From NCBI RefSeq assembly GCF_052103615.1, contig NZ_JBQEKA010000004.1:43916-107915 (forward strand): a stretch of 64,000 bases of DNA, written 5' to 3'. Positions 43,742-53,617 of this stretch are shown piece after piece (position 1 is the first letter of the stretch; each line of letters starts with the position of its first letter). Origin of the DNA: Kerstersia sp052103615. Its GTDB lineage: Bacteria; Pseudomonadota; Gammaproteobacteria; Burkholderiales; Burkholderiaceae_B. A program made the position numbers and the translations under genes. Under the pieces are notes generated by a model that was given only the letters and a program-made list of their open reading frames with translations, was not told where the DNA came from and made no database searches.

Positions 43742-44116
43742 GATTTATTCCTCTCGGACATGCGCCAGGACCGAGGTGCCCTGGCGTGGGCTGAAAAAAT
43801 GCGCACCCGCACCGGTCATGCGACCCACTGCGTCGTACTAACCAGAACGGCTGCGCCACACAATTAAATACGTTTTCCGTATAGCCGCTAATAATAACCC
43901 ATATCGGCCGAAACTGTCGCGCCGCATCGGCAGCAACCCAAGAAAAGATGTCGCGCCCGCACGGCATATGCCATCCCGCCTGCGCCATCTGTGCTGCGCG
44001 CGCCACGTTGCCGCAAGAAAACCGCAAACGAGGCACAATAACAACTCTATCGTTCCACCCACCGCAATTCTGAACATCCAATGCGCCTGTCCCGCGCACA
44101 GGAAAAGCCGACAGCC

Positions 44117-44659
44117 ATGCACACCGATCGTATCCGCTTTCGCCGCCTTGCCCGTTTCAGCCTGCCGCTGACGCTGGCCACTGTTCTGCTGGGCGCCTGT
44201 TCCACCCCCATGACCCTGCCCGCCGACACCACGCTCGGCAACGCGACCGCCACCCTGGGCGCGCCCAGCAGCTCATGCCCGCTGCCCGATGGCGGCGTGC
44301 GCGCCGTCTGGTCACAGCAGCCGCAAGGGCAATATGCCTGGGCCATGGATTTCAGCGCCGACGGCCGCTTATTGAAGCGCGAACCCGTGCTGACCAATGA
44401 ATCCTTCGAGCGCCTGCGTAGCGGCACCTGGACACAAGAAGATGTCACTTGCGCCTTTGGCCCGCCCGCCAGGACTGGCTGGGTGGGGCTGCCATCGCTG
44501 CGCGAACAGGTATGGGGCTACCGCTACCGCGAGGATGGCGTCTGGAACTCCGTGATGTATGTCTTTTTTGGCATGACGGGCGAAAAAGTGACGCGTTTCT
44601 ACCCCGGCCCCGACCCGCGCTTCGAAGACACCTCGCCCTGGAATTATTTTGATTTCTAA
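44117..44659 (+). CDS. Lipoprotein of unknown function
   Basis: 180 residues. Arg-rich n-region, hydrophobic stretch and lipobox L24-L-G-A-C28 predict signal peptidase II processing. The mature part has a SmpA/BamE-like feel: TLGAPSSSCPLPDGGVRAVWSQQPQGQYAW and FGPPARTGWVGLPSLREQVWGYRYRE are like the repeated G-x-P motifs of BamE-fold lipoproteins found in Burkholderiales. The fold assignment is inference. The start at 44117 gives a normal signal peptide; 44081 would add 12 residues. Confidence 0.8.
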   Translation: MHTDRIRFRRLARFSLPLTLATVLLGACSTPMTLPADTTLGNATATLGAPSSSCPLPDGGVRAVWSQQPQGQYAWAMDFSADGRLLKREPVLTNESFERLRSGTWTQEDVTCAFGPPARTGWVGLPSLREQVWGYRYREDGVWNSVMYVFFGMTGEKVTRFYPGPDPRFEDTSPWNYFDF

Positions 44660-44692
44660 GCCTGGCGGCATCTGAAACGCACAACTGAAAAG

Positions 44693-44717
44693 AAAAAGGG
44701 GCTAACGCCCCTTTTTT
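44693..44717. terminator. Bidirectional terminator between lipoprotein gene and pssA
   Basis: GGGGC-TAAC-GCCCC extended by A5/T6 pairing (44693-44717). It ends the lipoprotein gene from the left and pssA from the right. Confidence 0.9.
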
Positions 44718-44733
44718 CATGTCATGCCGGCAA

Positions 44734-45501
44734 TCAGCTTTCGCGGCGGCCGGAACTCAGGCGCCGCAGACGCTGCCAGCGCCACAACCAGATCACCCAG
44801 CCGGACAGGCCATACACGACAAAAAAGCCGAACAAGGCAACCGGAGGATCGCTGGAAATAAAGACAAAGCCCGCCACAAAGACCGAGATCACCCAGAACG
44901 GCACGCTGCGGCCTATCATCACCGACTTGCCGCTATAAAACGGCGCATCCGTCACCATCGTAATGCCGGTATAGAGCGTCAGCCCGAAGCTGATCCAGGC
45001 CAGACTCTCCGGCGCAATTGCCAGCTTATTGTCCACCACCAGCCAGATGAAACCCGCCACCAGCGCCGCTGCCGCCGGGCTGGGCAAGCCCTGAAAGAAA
45101 CGTTTATCGACGACGCCGATATTGGTATTGAAACGCGCCAGCCGCAAGGCCGCGCCCGAAACGTACACAAAGGCGGCCAGCCAGCCCCAGCGCCCAAGAT
45201 CATGCAAGGCCCATTCGTACATCACCAGCGCCGGCGCAATGCCGAACGAGGCCATGTCAGACAGCGAATCGTATTGCTCTCCGAATGAGGACTGGGTATT
45301 GGTCATGCGCGCCACGCGGCCATCCATGGCATCGAATACCATGGCAACGAAAATGGCAATCGCCGCCGCTTCGAAATGGCCGCCCATGGACTGGACAATC
45401 GCATAGAAGCCGGCAAACAAATTGGCCGTGGTAAAGGCGTTGGGCAACAGGTAAATGCTGCGGTGTCGATGATCGGCATCACGAAAACGCAGGTTCGGCA
45501 T
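44734..45501 (-). CDS. pssA: CDP-diacylglycerol-serine O-phosphatidyltransferase
   Basis: 255 residues, integral membrane protein with about eight helices. The CDP-alcohol phosphotransferase motif spans residues 57-82: DAMDGRVAR, then G-x3-D-x3-D (GEQYDSLSD). It makes phosphatidylserine, precursor of phosphatidylethanolamine. This is the short PssA type (subclass II) found in Gram-positives and many betaproteobacteria. It lies downstream of ilvC on the same strand; a hairpin at 45658-45689 separates the two. Confidence 0.93.
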   Translation of the reverse strand: MPNLRFRDADHRHRSIYLLPNAFTTANLFAGFYAIVQSMGGHFEAAAIAIFVAMVFDAMDGRVARMTNTQSSFGEQYDSLSDMASFGIAPALVMYEWALHDLGRWGWLAAFVYVSGAALRLARFNTNIGVVDKRFFQGLPSPAAAALVAGFIWLVVDNKLAIAPESLAWISFGLTLYTGITMVTDAPFYSGKSVMIGRSVPFWVISVFVAGFVFISSDPPVALFGFFVVYGLSGWVIWLWRWQRLRRLSSGRRES

Positions 45502-45657
45502 AAGCTAGGGTTTTCCGTTGGTTCAAATGGCAGAGGCGGCCACAAAAGATGAGGGGCAATACATTCCAGGCCCCCGTCACACCGCCGCCGCAGACGAAGA
45601 TTAACCGAATACCCGCCAGCATGGCGAGCCATCCTGATCCGGATGCCGGAAACAACA

Positions 45658-45689
45658 GGGGCGCAAACCGGTGACCCGGCTTGCGCCCC
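45658..45689 (-). terminator. Hairpin between ilvC and pssA
   Basis: GGGGCGCAA/TTGCGCCCC with a 14-base loop, followed on the minus strand by CTGTTGTTTCC. The poor T-tract suggests a leaky terminator or an mRNA-protecting stem that could lower pssA expression relative to ilvC. Confidence 0.55.
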
Positions 45690-45750
45690 GCGAGGATCCG
45701 CCTGGCCCGGCCCCTGCCTTCAGGGCCGGCTCAGGCATGAGCGGATCCGC

Positions 45751-46767
<1,017 letters not shown>

Positions 46768-46844
46768 GTGTATCTCCTGAGGAATTCTTTGGAATGCAAT
46801 TAATCAATTCGGAATGCGCCCGGCCCCCTGGCCCGGCGCAGGGA

Positions 46845-47336
46845 TCAGACTTTCAGTACCCGTTCGCCCCGGCCGATGCCGGACACGCCAGTTCTGACAG
46901 TCTCAAGAATGGCACTGCGGTCCAGCGCGTCGATGAACGCCTGGATTTTTTCCTGCACACCGGTCAGCTCGATGGTGTAGCTCTTATCGGTAACGTCGAT
47001 AATACGGCCGCGGAAAATGTCAGCCATGCGCTTGACCTCTTCACGCTCCTTGCCTACCGCACGCACCTTGATCAGCATCAGTTCGCGCTCGATATGCGGG
47101 CCTTCATTGAGGTCCACCACCTTGACGACGTCGATCAGGCGGTTCAGGTGCTTGGTGATCTGTTCGATCACAGCATCCGAACCCGCCGTCACCAGCGTCA
47201 GACGCGACAGCGTCGGATCTTCCGTGGGCGCCACCGTCAGCGTCTCAATGTTGTAGCCGCGGGCGGAAAACAGGCCGACCACGCGTGACAGCGCGCCAGG
47301 CTCGTTTTCCATCAGGACGGAAATCACGTGTTTCAT
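46845..47336 (-). CDS. ilvH: Acetolactate synthase small (regulatory) subunit
   Basis: 163 residues, as E. coli IlvH. N-terminal ACT domain (HVISVLMENEPGALSRVVGLFSARGYNIETLTVAPTED) that binds valine, and C-terminal ACT-like domain that activates the catalytic subunit. The ATG at 47336 has GAGGTGG 8 bases upstream; a GTG three codons earlier is less likely. It begins 10 bases after the large subunit gene. Also called ilvN. Confidence 0.95.
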   Translation of the reverse strand: MKHVISVLMENEPGALSRVVGLFSARGYNIETLTVAPTEDPTLSRLTLVTAGSDAVIEQITKHLNRLIDVVKVVDLNEGPHIERELMLIKVRAVGKEREEVKRMADIFRGRIIDVTDKSYTIELTGVQEKIQAFIDALDRSAILETVRTGVSGIGRGERVLKV

Positions 47337-47346
47337 ATCAGCCACC

Positions 47347-49059
47347 TCACAGATCTTCGGAACCCAGCAGCATTTCGGTCAAGCCCTTACCGGCCTTGAC
47401 CATCGGCCAGACGTTGGCGCCGCGATCCGTGATGAAGTCGAGGAACACCAGCCTGTCCTTGGCCGCAAACGCTTCACGCAGCGCGGGACGAACATCCGCG
47501 GGCTTGTCGATGCGCATGCCGATGTGGCCATAAGCCTCCACCAGTTTGACAAAGTCCGGCAGCGAATCCATGTAGGACTCGGAATAGCGCGAGCCGTAAT
47601 CCAGCTGTTGCCATTGCCGCACCATGCCCAGGAACCGGTTGTTCAGGCAAATGATCTTGGGGGTGTAGCGATACTGCCTGCAGGTCGCCAGCTCCTGGAT
47701 ATTCATCTGGATGGAGCCTTCACCGGTAATGACCGCCACATCGGCCCCGGGATGCGCCGCCTGCACGCCCATGGCATACGGCAAGCCCACACCCATGGTG
47801 CCCAGCCCGCCGGAATTGATCCAGCGGCGCGGTTCATTGAAGTGGTAATACTGCGCTGCCCACATCTGGTGCTGGCCTACGTCCGACGTCACGAAGGCAT
47901 TGCCGCCGGTTTCTTCCCACAACTGCTCCACCACATATTGCGGACGGATCAGCTCATCGGAAAGCTCGTACTTCATGCACTGGCGCGCGCGCCAGCCTTC
48001 GATCTGCTGCCACCACTTGTCCTGCGACGGGCGGCGTGTTGTCGGTGCCAGTTCCTTGAACTGGGCGATCATTTCCTGCAGCACATCCTTGACGTTGCCG
48101 ACGATGGGCACATCCACTTTGACACGCTTGGAGATCGACGACGGATCAATGTCAATGTGAATGATCTTGCGGGCGTTCTGCGCGAAATGCTTGGGGTTGC
48201 CAATCACACGGTCATCAAAACGCGCGCCAATGGAGATCAGCACATCACTGTGCTGCATCGCCATATTGGCTTCGTATGTGCCGTGCATGCCGGGCATGCC
48301 GACGAACAGCCCCTCATTGGCCGGGAATGCGCCCAGGCCCATCAAGGTGCTGGTCAGCGGCGCGCCAACCAGGCCGGCAAACTCGCGCAGCTCGGCGCTG
48401 GCATCGGACAACACCACGCCGCCGCCGGTGTAAAGCATGGGGCGATCGGCAGCCAGCAGCATCTGCACAGCTTTCTTGATCTGCCCCTGATGCCCTTTCA
48501 CCACTGGCGCATAGGAACGCATCTTGACCTCGCCCTTGAGCGGCGCATAGCGCGCCCGGGCAACCGTCACGTCCTTGGGGATATCCACCAGCACGGGGCC
48601 GGGACGGCCGGTGCGGGCGATATGAAACGCCTTGCGCATGACCTCGGCCAGATCCTTGACGTCACGCACCAGGAAATTGTGCTTCACGCAAGGACGGGTA
48701 ATACCGACCGAGTCGCACTCCTGGAACGCATCTTCGCCAATGGCCGTCGTCGGCACCTGGCCGCTGATGATGACCATCGGGATCGAGTCCATATAGGCCG
48801 TGGCAATGCCGGTCACGGCATTGGTCAGCCCGGGACCGCTGGTCACCAGACAGACGCCGACCTTATCAGACGAACGGGAATAGGCATCGGCGGCGTGCAC
48901 TGCAGCCTGCTCATGCCTGACCAGGATATGCTGAAAAGCATCCTGTTTGAATATTGCATCGTAGATATAGAGCACCGCCCCGCCGGGATAACCGAAAACG
49001 TGTTCCACGCCTTCGTCGGCAAGACAGCGCACAAGGATATCTGCGCCATTGAGTTCCAT
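47347..49059 (-). CDS. ilvB: Acetolactate synthase large (catalytic) subunit
   Basis: 570 residues, thiamine-diphosphate enzyme. N-terminal GADILVRCLADEGVEHVFGYPGGAVL, catalytic Glu in VRHEQAAVHAADAY, FAD-linked central domain, and the C-terminal cofactor motif present as GEG (ITGEGSIQMNIQELAT) rather than the usual GDG, with LNNRFLGMVRQWQ completing it. It makes acetolactate (valine/leucine) and acetohydroxybutyrate (isoleucine). First gene of ilvBHC. Upstream on the minus strand no leader peptide rich in branched-chain codons was found. The symbol could also be ilvI. Confidence 0.95.
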   Translation of the reverse strand: MELNGADILVRCLADEGVEHVFGYPGGAVLYIYDAIFKQDAFQHILVRHEQAAVHAADAYSRSSDKVGVCLVTSGPGLTNAVTGIATAYMDSIPMVIISGQVPTTAIGEDAFQECDSVGITRPCVKHNFLVRDVKDLAEVMRKAFHIARTGRPGPVLVDIPKDVTVARARYAPLKGEVKMRSYAPVVKGHQGQIKKAVQMLLAADRPMLYTGGGVVLSDASAELREFAGLVGAPLTSTLMGLGAFPANEGLFVGMPGMHGTYEANMAMQHSDVLISIGARFDDRVIGNPKHFAQNARKIIHIDIDPSSISKRVKVDVPIVGNVKDVLQEMIAQFKELAPTTRRPSQDKWWQQIEGWRARQCMKYELSDELIRPQYVVEQLWEETGGNAFVTSDVGQHQMWAAQYYHFNEPRRWINSGGLGTMGVGLPYAMGVQAAHPGADVAVITGEGSIQMNIQELATCRQYRYTPKIICLNNRFLGMVRQWQQLDYGSRYSESYMDSLPDFVKLVEAYGHIGMRIDKPADVRPALREAFAAKDRLVFLDFITDRGANVWPMVKAGKGLTEMLLGSEDL

Positions 49060-49353
49060 GAATATTCCTTTCTGTACCGGCTAAAACGTCCTCGATCGCA
49101 GCCCGCACGGGTAACGGCGGCTAGCCGGACGCACCCTCAGAAACTGACAGGACATTGTGGCGCTTCGCGATTCACGGAACCGCTCCACCCACCTGCCTTG
49201 CCGCCTGACGGCACTATCATCGACAACGTTTCGCGCGCATCCCGGGAAGGGACGCTCTGGATCGAAACGGATGCCGCAACGCCTGCGCTTGTGACGCGGC
49301 CCGCGACGGTATAACGGCGCATTGGTCCGGGCGGATCACCCGGAGACTTTGAC

Positions 49354-49387
49354 TGCCTTGCCCCGCCCCTGATAGCAGGGCAAGGCA
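49354..49387. repeat. 10-base-pair hairpin upstream of ilvB
   Basis: TGCCTTGCCC (49354-49363) and GGGCAAGGCA (49378-49387), loop 14, followed by AGTTTTGG on the plus strand. It is about 295 bases before ilvB and 340 before the FUSC gene, in a 670-base divergent region (49060-49729) with no gene that I can support. It may be a remnant terminator or part of an ilv leader. Confidence 0.55.
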
Positions 49388-49729
49388 AGTTTTGGAATTT
49401 ACCTGTTTGTGCCGGAACTGTCTATACGCCAATGAAACAGTGTTTCCTTGGCGCCTCACACACGCCCCGTATGCCAGAAAGACATGAACTTTCACAGGCT
49501 TACGGACAGGCCCGCGATCCGATGCAAAGAGACACATCCCGGCGCTTGCACGCACCGCAGCGCGCATGCCTGCCCTTATACTTCTCCTTACCGGAAACAG
49601 GCCGCCTGGCTTGCTTCCCCCATACAGATAGCCGCCACAGCCCACCCCATACCGTCTGCCACGCGGCTGCAGCCTGACGGCAACCCAATCCGTTCAGGCG
49701 TACGCTCCGGCCCACGCATCATCCACGCC

Positions 49730-51940
49730 ATGGACATTCGCCTAGAATCGCTGAACAGGTTTCTTTACAGCCACTACTTCCTGCTTGGCCTGCGCCGCAG
49801 CATCGGCATGCTGACACCCATGCTGATCCTCGGCCTGCTGCTGGGGGATTTATCCGCTGGCATCGCCGCCACCTTCGGCGCCCTGGGCACCGCTATCATC
49901 GACCAGCCCGGGCCGCACCGCCACCGCCGCAATGAAATGCTGACCTGCTGCGCGCTCAGCACACTGGTGGTTGCCATCACTGGCCTGGCCAGCACCAATC
50001 CCGCCATCCTGTGGCTGGCGGTGGTGGCCCAGTGCTTTGTCTTTTCGATGTTTTCGGTCTATGGCAAAAAAGGCAATCTGATCAGCATGGGCTGCCTGCT
50101 GCTCATGAGCGTCACCATGCACGCGCCGCTCACGCCCGCAGAAATCCCCACTGCCCTGTTCTACACCGCCAGCGGCGGCCTGTTCTACACCGCCTTCAGC
50201 CTGGGCATCAGCTACCTGCTGGCCCTGCGCGAGACCCGCCAATCACTGTCTGTCGCCCTGTTTGCCACAGCAGACTACATCGCCGCGCGCTCGGCCTTCT
50301 ATGATGTCAACCAGGACCTGGAAGAGTGCTACCGCACCCTGATCCGGCGCCAGTCGGCCATGATAGAGCAGCACCAGGATGCCAGAGACATCGTCCTGCG
50401 CTCCCTGCCCGGGGAAGACAGCCACACCTCCGAGCGCTCCATGCTCTGGAACATCTTCAGCGACATGATCGCCATCCTGGACACCATGCTGGCCACGCAC
50501 ACGGATTACATCCTGCTGCGGCGCAACCTGCGCGACGCCGACATCATGCTGTTCGCGCGCGACTGCCTGGACAAACTCTCACGCGACCTGGAACGCATTG
50601 CGCTGGCCGTCTCGCAAGGCCGCCCGGCCATGGAACGCACTAGCGTCAAAGCCGAACTGCGCGCCATCGACTATGAAATGGAACAGCTGCGCCAGCAAGG
50701 CCTGCCGCAGCAAGACCCGGAACTCTACGGTGTCCTGCTGCAAGTGCAGCGCCGCCTGCGCGGCGCTGCCCGCCTGGTGGAACGGCTCTACGCCCACACC
50801 CGTTCCGCCCGCAGCGCCAGGCCGGACGGCACGCTGCGCATCAACAAATCCCTGAGCCACTTCCTCTCGCGCCAGGACTTCCGGCTCAACATGCTCACCT
50901 CCAACCTGAGACTGGATTCACCGCACTGCCGCTACGCCATACGCGTGGCCTGCGGCGCCGCCATTGCCATGACGCTGAGCTACTCCATTGAAGCCCTGCG
51001 CCCTCATGGCTACTGGATTGTCCTCACCATCGTGGCCATCATGAAACCCGGCTTCGCCCTCACGCGCCAGCGCAACTCGCTGCGCCTGATCGGCACCCTG
51101 CTCGGCTGCATCATCGCGCTCGCCCTGTTCACGGTGCTCGACGCGCCCGCTTCGCTGATTGCCGCCATGTTCATCGCCAGCGTTCTGGGCAACAGCCTGA
51201 TCCAGCTGAACTACATGGCCAGTTCGCTATTCATCACCGTCTATGTGCTGATTGTCTTCCACCTGGTCTCGCCCAACTCACTCTTCATGGTCAGCGAACG
51301 GGCGCTGGACACCTTCCTGGGTTGCGTCATCGCGCTGATCTGCAGCTACATCCTGCCCTGGTGGGAACAGCGCTACATGGCCCCCATGGCACGCGCCAGC
51401 CTCAAAGCCAACCGCGAATACCTGCGCACCGGCCTGGCTTACGTCAACGCCGCACGCGCCAGCGCAGCCGCCTCCGGCCCGGAAACCGACACCGAACTGG
51501 AACAAGCCAGGCTCAACTGGATGCTGGCGCGGAAAAACCTGCACACGGCGCTGGCCAACATGGCCGAAGCCTTCTACCGCATGACCCGCGAACCGCGCTC
51601 CCGGCAAGTGCTGGTGCCCGAAGTCAACAACCTGGTCATCCAGAACCACATCCTGGCTTCGCAAATGGCTTCCGTCATTGGCGCCCTGGCCGAACTGCCC
51701 GCCACCCCGCCAGCCATCCAGCAGGCCCTGGATCAATTCCTGGGCCTGCTCGACCCCGCCCTGCCGGCCAACGACATCCCCCTGGCACCGCCAGCGGCAG
51801 ACACCGACACGGACACCGCCAACCTGACCTTCCCCATGCGCCAGCTGCTCAAAGCCGGCCTGCTGGCGCGGCGGGAACTGAAAGCGCTGGAAGTCCAATC
51901 CGACTACGCCCCGCCCGCTGAAGCCCTGAGCAAAGTCTAA
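49730..51940 (+). CDS. FUSC family (YccS/AaeB-like) membrane protein
   Basis: 736 residues. Two blocks of about five to six helices, residues ~18-165 and ~400-545, each followed by a cytosolic region, the duplicated architecture of YccS/YhfK and aromatic-acid efflux AaeB. Conserved GYWIVLTIVAIMKPGFALTRQRNSLRLIGTLLG is the FUSC_2 core. The substrate is unknown; family members export aromatic acids or affect envelope stress. The start at 49730 (MDIRLES) directly precedes the first conserved helix; the frame is open to 49448, but that part looks random. Confidence 0.87.
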   Translation: MDIRLESLNRFLYSHYFLLGLRRSIGMLTPMLILGLLLGDLSAGIAATFGALGTAIIDQPGPHRHRRNEMLTCCALSTLVVAITGLASTNPAILWLAVVAQCFVFSMFSVYGKKGNLISMGCLLLMSVTMHAPLTPAEIPTALFYTASGGLFYTAFSLGISYLLALRETRQSLSVALFATADYIAARSAFYDVNQDLEECYRTLIRRQSAMIEQHQDARDIVLRSLPGEDSHTSERSMLWNIFSDMIAILDTMLATHTDYILLRRNLRDADIMLFARDCLDKLSRDLERIALAVSQGRPAMERTSVKAELRAIDYEMEQLRQQGLPQQDPELYGVLLQVQRRLRGAARLVERLYAHTRSARSARPDGTLRINKSLSHFLSRQDFRLNMLTSNLRLDSPHCRYAIRVACGAAIAMTLSYSIEALRPHGYWIVLTIVAIMKPGFALTRQRNSLRLIGTLLGCIIALALFTVLDAPASLIAAMFIASVLGNSLIQLNYMASSLFITVYVLIVFHLVSPNSLFMVSERALDTFLGCVIALICSYILPWWEQRYMAPMARASLKANREYLRTGLAYVNAARASAAASGPETDTELEQARLNWMLARKNLHTALANMAEAFYRMTREPRSRQVLVPEVNNLVIQNHILASQMASVIGALAELPATPPAIQQALDQFLGLLDPALPANDIPLAPPAADTDTDTANLTFPMRQLLKAGLLARRELKALEVQSDYAPPAEALSKV

Positions 51941-52006
51941 AGCCGCCGGCTATTCGCGCTGCGGCCCCGGCCAGCGGAGCCGCAGCGCAAACAAACCCCG
52001 CGTCCC

Positions 52007-52035
52007 TTGCCAACCGGAAAAACTACCGATATAAT
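52007..52035 (+). promoter_or_regulatory. Promoter of tRNA-Ser
   Basis: TTGCCA (52007-52012), exactly 17 bases, TATAAT (52030-52035). This is a near-consensus sigma-70 promoter, 57 bases before the tRNA, and the best promoter seen in the window. Confidence 0.85.
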
Positions 52036-52091
52036 ATTTTTCTTCTTCCACTGCGGCGTTTGAACACATCGACACCGCAGCAGTTACCTCA

Positions 52092-52181
52092 GGACAGGTG
52101 GCAGAGTGGTCGAATGCGCCGGACTCGAAATCCGGTGTACGTGCAAACGTACCGTGAGTTCGAATCTCACCCTGTCCGCCA
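52092..52181 (+). tRNA. tRNA-Ser (anticodon CGA)
   Basis: 90 bases with encoded CCA. Acceptor GGACAGG/CCTGTCC, discriminator G, anticodon stem CCGGA/TCCGG with loop CTCGAAA giving anticodon CGA at 52126-52128, a long class II variable arm (GTACGTGCAAACGTAC) and T-arm GTGAGTTCGAATCTCAC. It reads UCG codons. The sequence after it is prophage-like, so this is a likely integration site, though no second copy of its 3' end was found in the window. Confidence 0.97.
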
Positions 52182-52202
52182 AAGAATTCAAAGACTTACG
52201 CC

Positions 52203-52228
52203 AAGCCCGCTCACTCAGCGGGCTTTTT
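52203..52228 (+). terminator. Terminator of tRNA-Ser
   Basis: AAGCCCGCT-CACTC-AGCGGGCTT with a T5 tail, 22 bases after the tRNA. Confidence 0.92.
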
Positions 52229-52358
52229 GTTCTGCTCCGTAATTACGCCATTGCTCCTCAAAACAGATTGCCACTTGGCCCACAACGGGCCTATCCCATC
52301 TGGATATACCATCCATGGTAGAACAGCTGGCCGTCGATTTCCTGCCTGTAATTGAGCC

Positions 52359-52656
52359 TCACTGAGCGCTCGCCACCTCGTCATATGCCGCCTCTTCTCG
52401 GATCTGTGCGATGCGTTCTTCCGAGACATCCTTCAATGTAGCGATGTAACGCTTCGCTGCCCATTCCCCTGATAGCTGCCGCCGTCTTGGTCATGGTAAA
52501 GCCGGTCTCGCTGGCCGCCCGATCCGTCTTGCCGAACTGGCGCTCCAGGCGATCCAGGCTACCGTCTGCTGCCTGCGTGCCATTCACAAGACCCCACGTT
52601 TCCGCTTCGACCGTGTAATAGATGGTGCCTACATTTTCGCCTGCCAGCAGTAACAC
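52359..52656 (-). pseudogene. Phage tail tape-measure remnant fused out of frame to another tail-gene end
   Basis: The first part (52656 to about 52468) encodes an N-terminus like phage tape-measure proteins: GENVGTIYYTVEAET, then GSLDRLERQFGKTDRAA and MTKTAAAIR. After the AIRG point the sequence makes sense only in another frame (about 52466-52359: EWAAKRYIATL, DVSEERIAQIREEAA, ending SAQ and a stop). That end overlaps, by GTGA, a 23-codon frame (52362 leftwards, ending GWYIQMG). A deletion that removed most of the tape-measure gene explains this best. Phage tail functions are certainly lost. Confidence 0.75.
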
Positions 52657-52662
52657 TCCAAT

Positions 52663-52687
52663 AAAAAAGCCCCGGTAATGCCGGGGC
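52663..52687 (-). terminator. Terminator after prophage lipoprotein gene
   Basis: GCCCCGG/CCGGGGC with a 5-base loop and, on the minus strand, a T6 tail. It lies between the lipoprotein gene (ends 52705) and the tape-measure remnant, so it also isolates the lipoprotein gene as an independent unit. Confidence 0.92.
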
Positions 52688-52704
52688 CTGTGATTCTGAT
52701 TAAA

Positions 52705-53193
52705 TTACTTGATTCTTAGGTTTCCGAAAACATCCATGTGCCTTGGGGTGACTGACCTCGTAAGGAATAGCCTCAGCGGGTAGCCTTCAGTAACCCTCTT
52801 GCCGCCGAAAAGGCTTGCCGAGACTAACTTTGACTGAGTCTCGTCTGAGTAATACCGGCAAATGACCTTTTCCCTGCAGGGGCTTTTCCCTTCGTCTGTG
52901 GCATCAATCTGAACAAAAATCTGCCTCGGCAAATTTTTGTTATCGCCGTACCAAGTATCGAAAGCAGCCCTCGTTGAGGGGTTAATTGACGTTTGGCCCG
53001 GCTCTTTTGCCAGTTCCTCAGCCTTATTTCTTGCCAGCACGCCTTCGGAAAGATCAATTCTATGCACAGAGACCTTGAATGGATCGACCGCCGAAATCTT
53101 TAGCAGGTCTTCGCAGTTCTCTTTGAATATGTCTTCTTCAGAATTTCCACATCCCGCAAGAATAAGCCCTAGCATCAGCACAGAAATTCGCAT
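52705..53193 (-). CDS. Hypothetical lipoprotein inside prophage remnant
   Basis: 162 residues. Short signal (MRISVLMLGLI) with lipobox L-A-G-C15; the mature part is not recognised (DLLKISAVDPFKVSVHRIDLSEG; two Cys in SPCREKVICRYYSD may pair). Lower G+C than the neighbours. The ATG at 53193 has AAGTGGA before it; a GTG 12 bases upstream is also open. It is intact, ends at its own terminator, and sits where tail genes would be continuous, so it looks like a moron (phage-carried host-fitness gene). Function unknown. Confidence 0.75.
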   Translation of the reverse strand: MRISVLMLGLILAGCGNSEEDIFKENCEDLLKISAVDPFKVSVHRIDLSEGVLARNKAEELAKEPGQTSINPSTRAAFDTWYGDNKNLPRQIFVQIDATDEGKSPCREKVICRYYSDETQSKLVSASLFGGKRVTEGYPLRLFLTRSVTPRHMDVFGNLRIK

Positions 53194-53322
53194 TTTAATA
53201 TCCACTTATGAGTGCGGAGACTATAGCTCAAAGGCAAAAGGCGATACGAAGGATCAGCCCTCTTGTTGTGCCCCCCCCTTCGCTGCACCGCTGCCAGGCT
53301 CTTATGTCCAGCGCAAAAAAGA

Positions 53323-53592
53323 CTAGCGCTTGCTTTGCGGAGCCGCCGCAAGCACCTTGTCGTGCCATGCCAGCGCCTCTTCCATTTCCACAATGCTAGG
53401 CGCCCTGGCCCCCGGGGAATCGCCCTGGATCTGAGGGAATTTCGCGCGCAAAGCCCCCACTAGGCGGGCCATGGTCATCTTCCACGCGTCGGCCTCCGGC
53501 AACCCCAGGTGAGCCATGACTAGAGCGACATGCTGCCTGGAATCAAACTCGCGAACATAATCAGGCTCTGCGTCAGCCGCCCTGGGGCGCAC
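53323..53592 (-). CDS. Short phage tail-assembly-like protein
   Basis: 89 residues starting from GTG. RQHVALVMAHLGLPEADAWKMTMARLVGALRAKFPQ and EMEEALAWHDKVLAA look like the short proteins encoded just before tape-measure genes in siphophage-type prophages (tail assembly chaperone region). It lies upstream of the tape-measure remnant in the right order. An in-frame stop lies 3 codons before the GTG, so the N-terminus may be genuine or cut. Function by position only. Confidence 0.55.
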   Translation of the reverse strand: MRPRAADAEPDYVREFDSRQHVALVMAHLGLPEADAWKMTMARLVGALRAKFPQIQGDSPGARAPSIVEMEEALAWHDKVLAAAPQSKR

Positions 53593-53617
53593 CGGACGGC
53601 GTCACCGTGGCGGCCAG

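Noticed and set aside
47524..49314. 596-codon frame opposite ilvB
   Set aside because: Antisense of ilvB, no ribosome site, histidine-rich composition typical of a shadow.
49137..49388. ilv leader peptide on the minus strand
   Set aside because: The frame lacks runs of Leu, Ile or Val codons and has no ribosome site.
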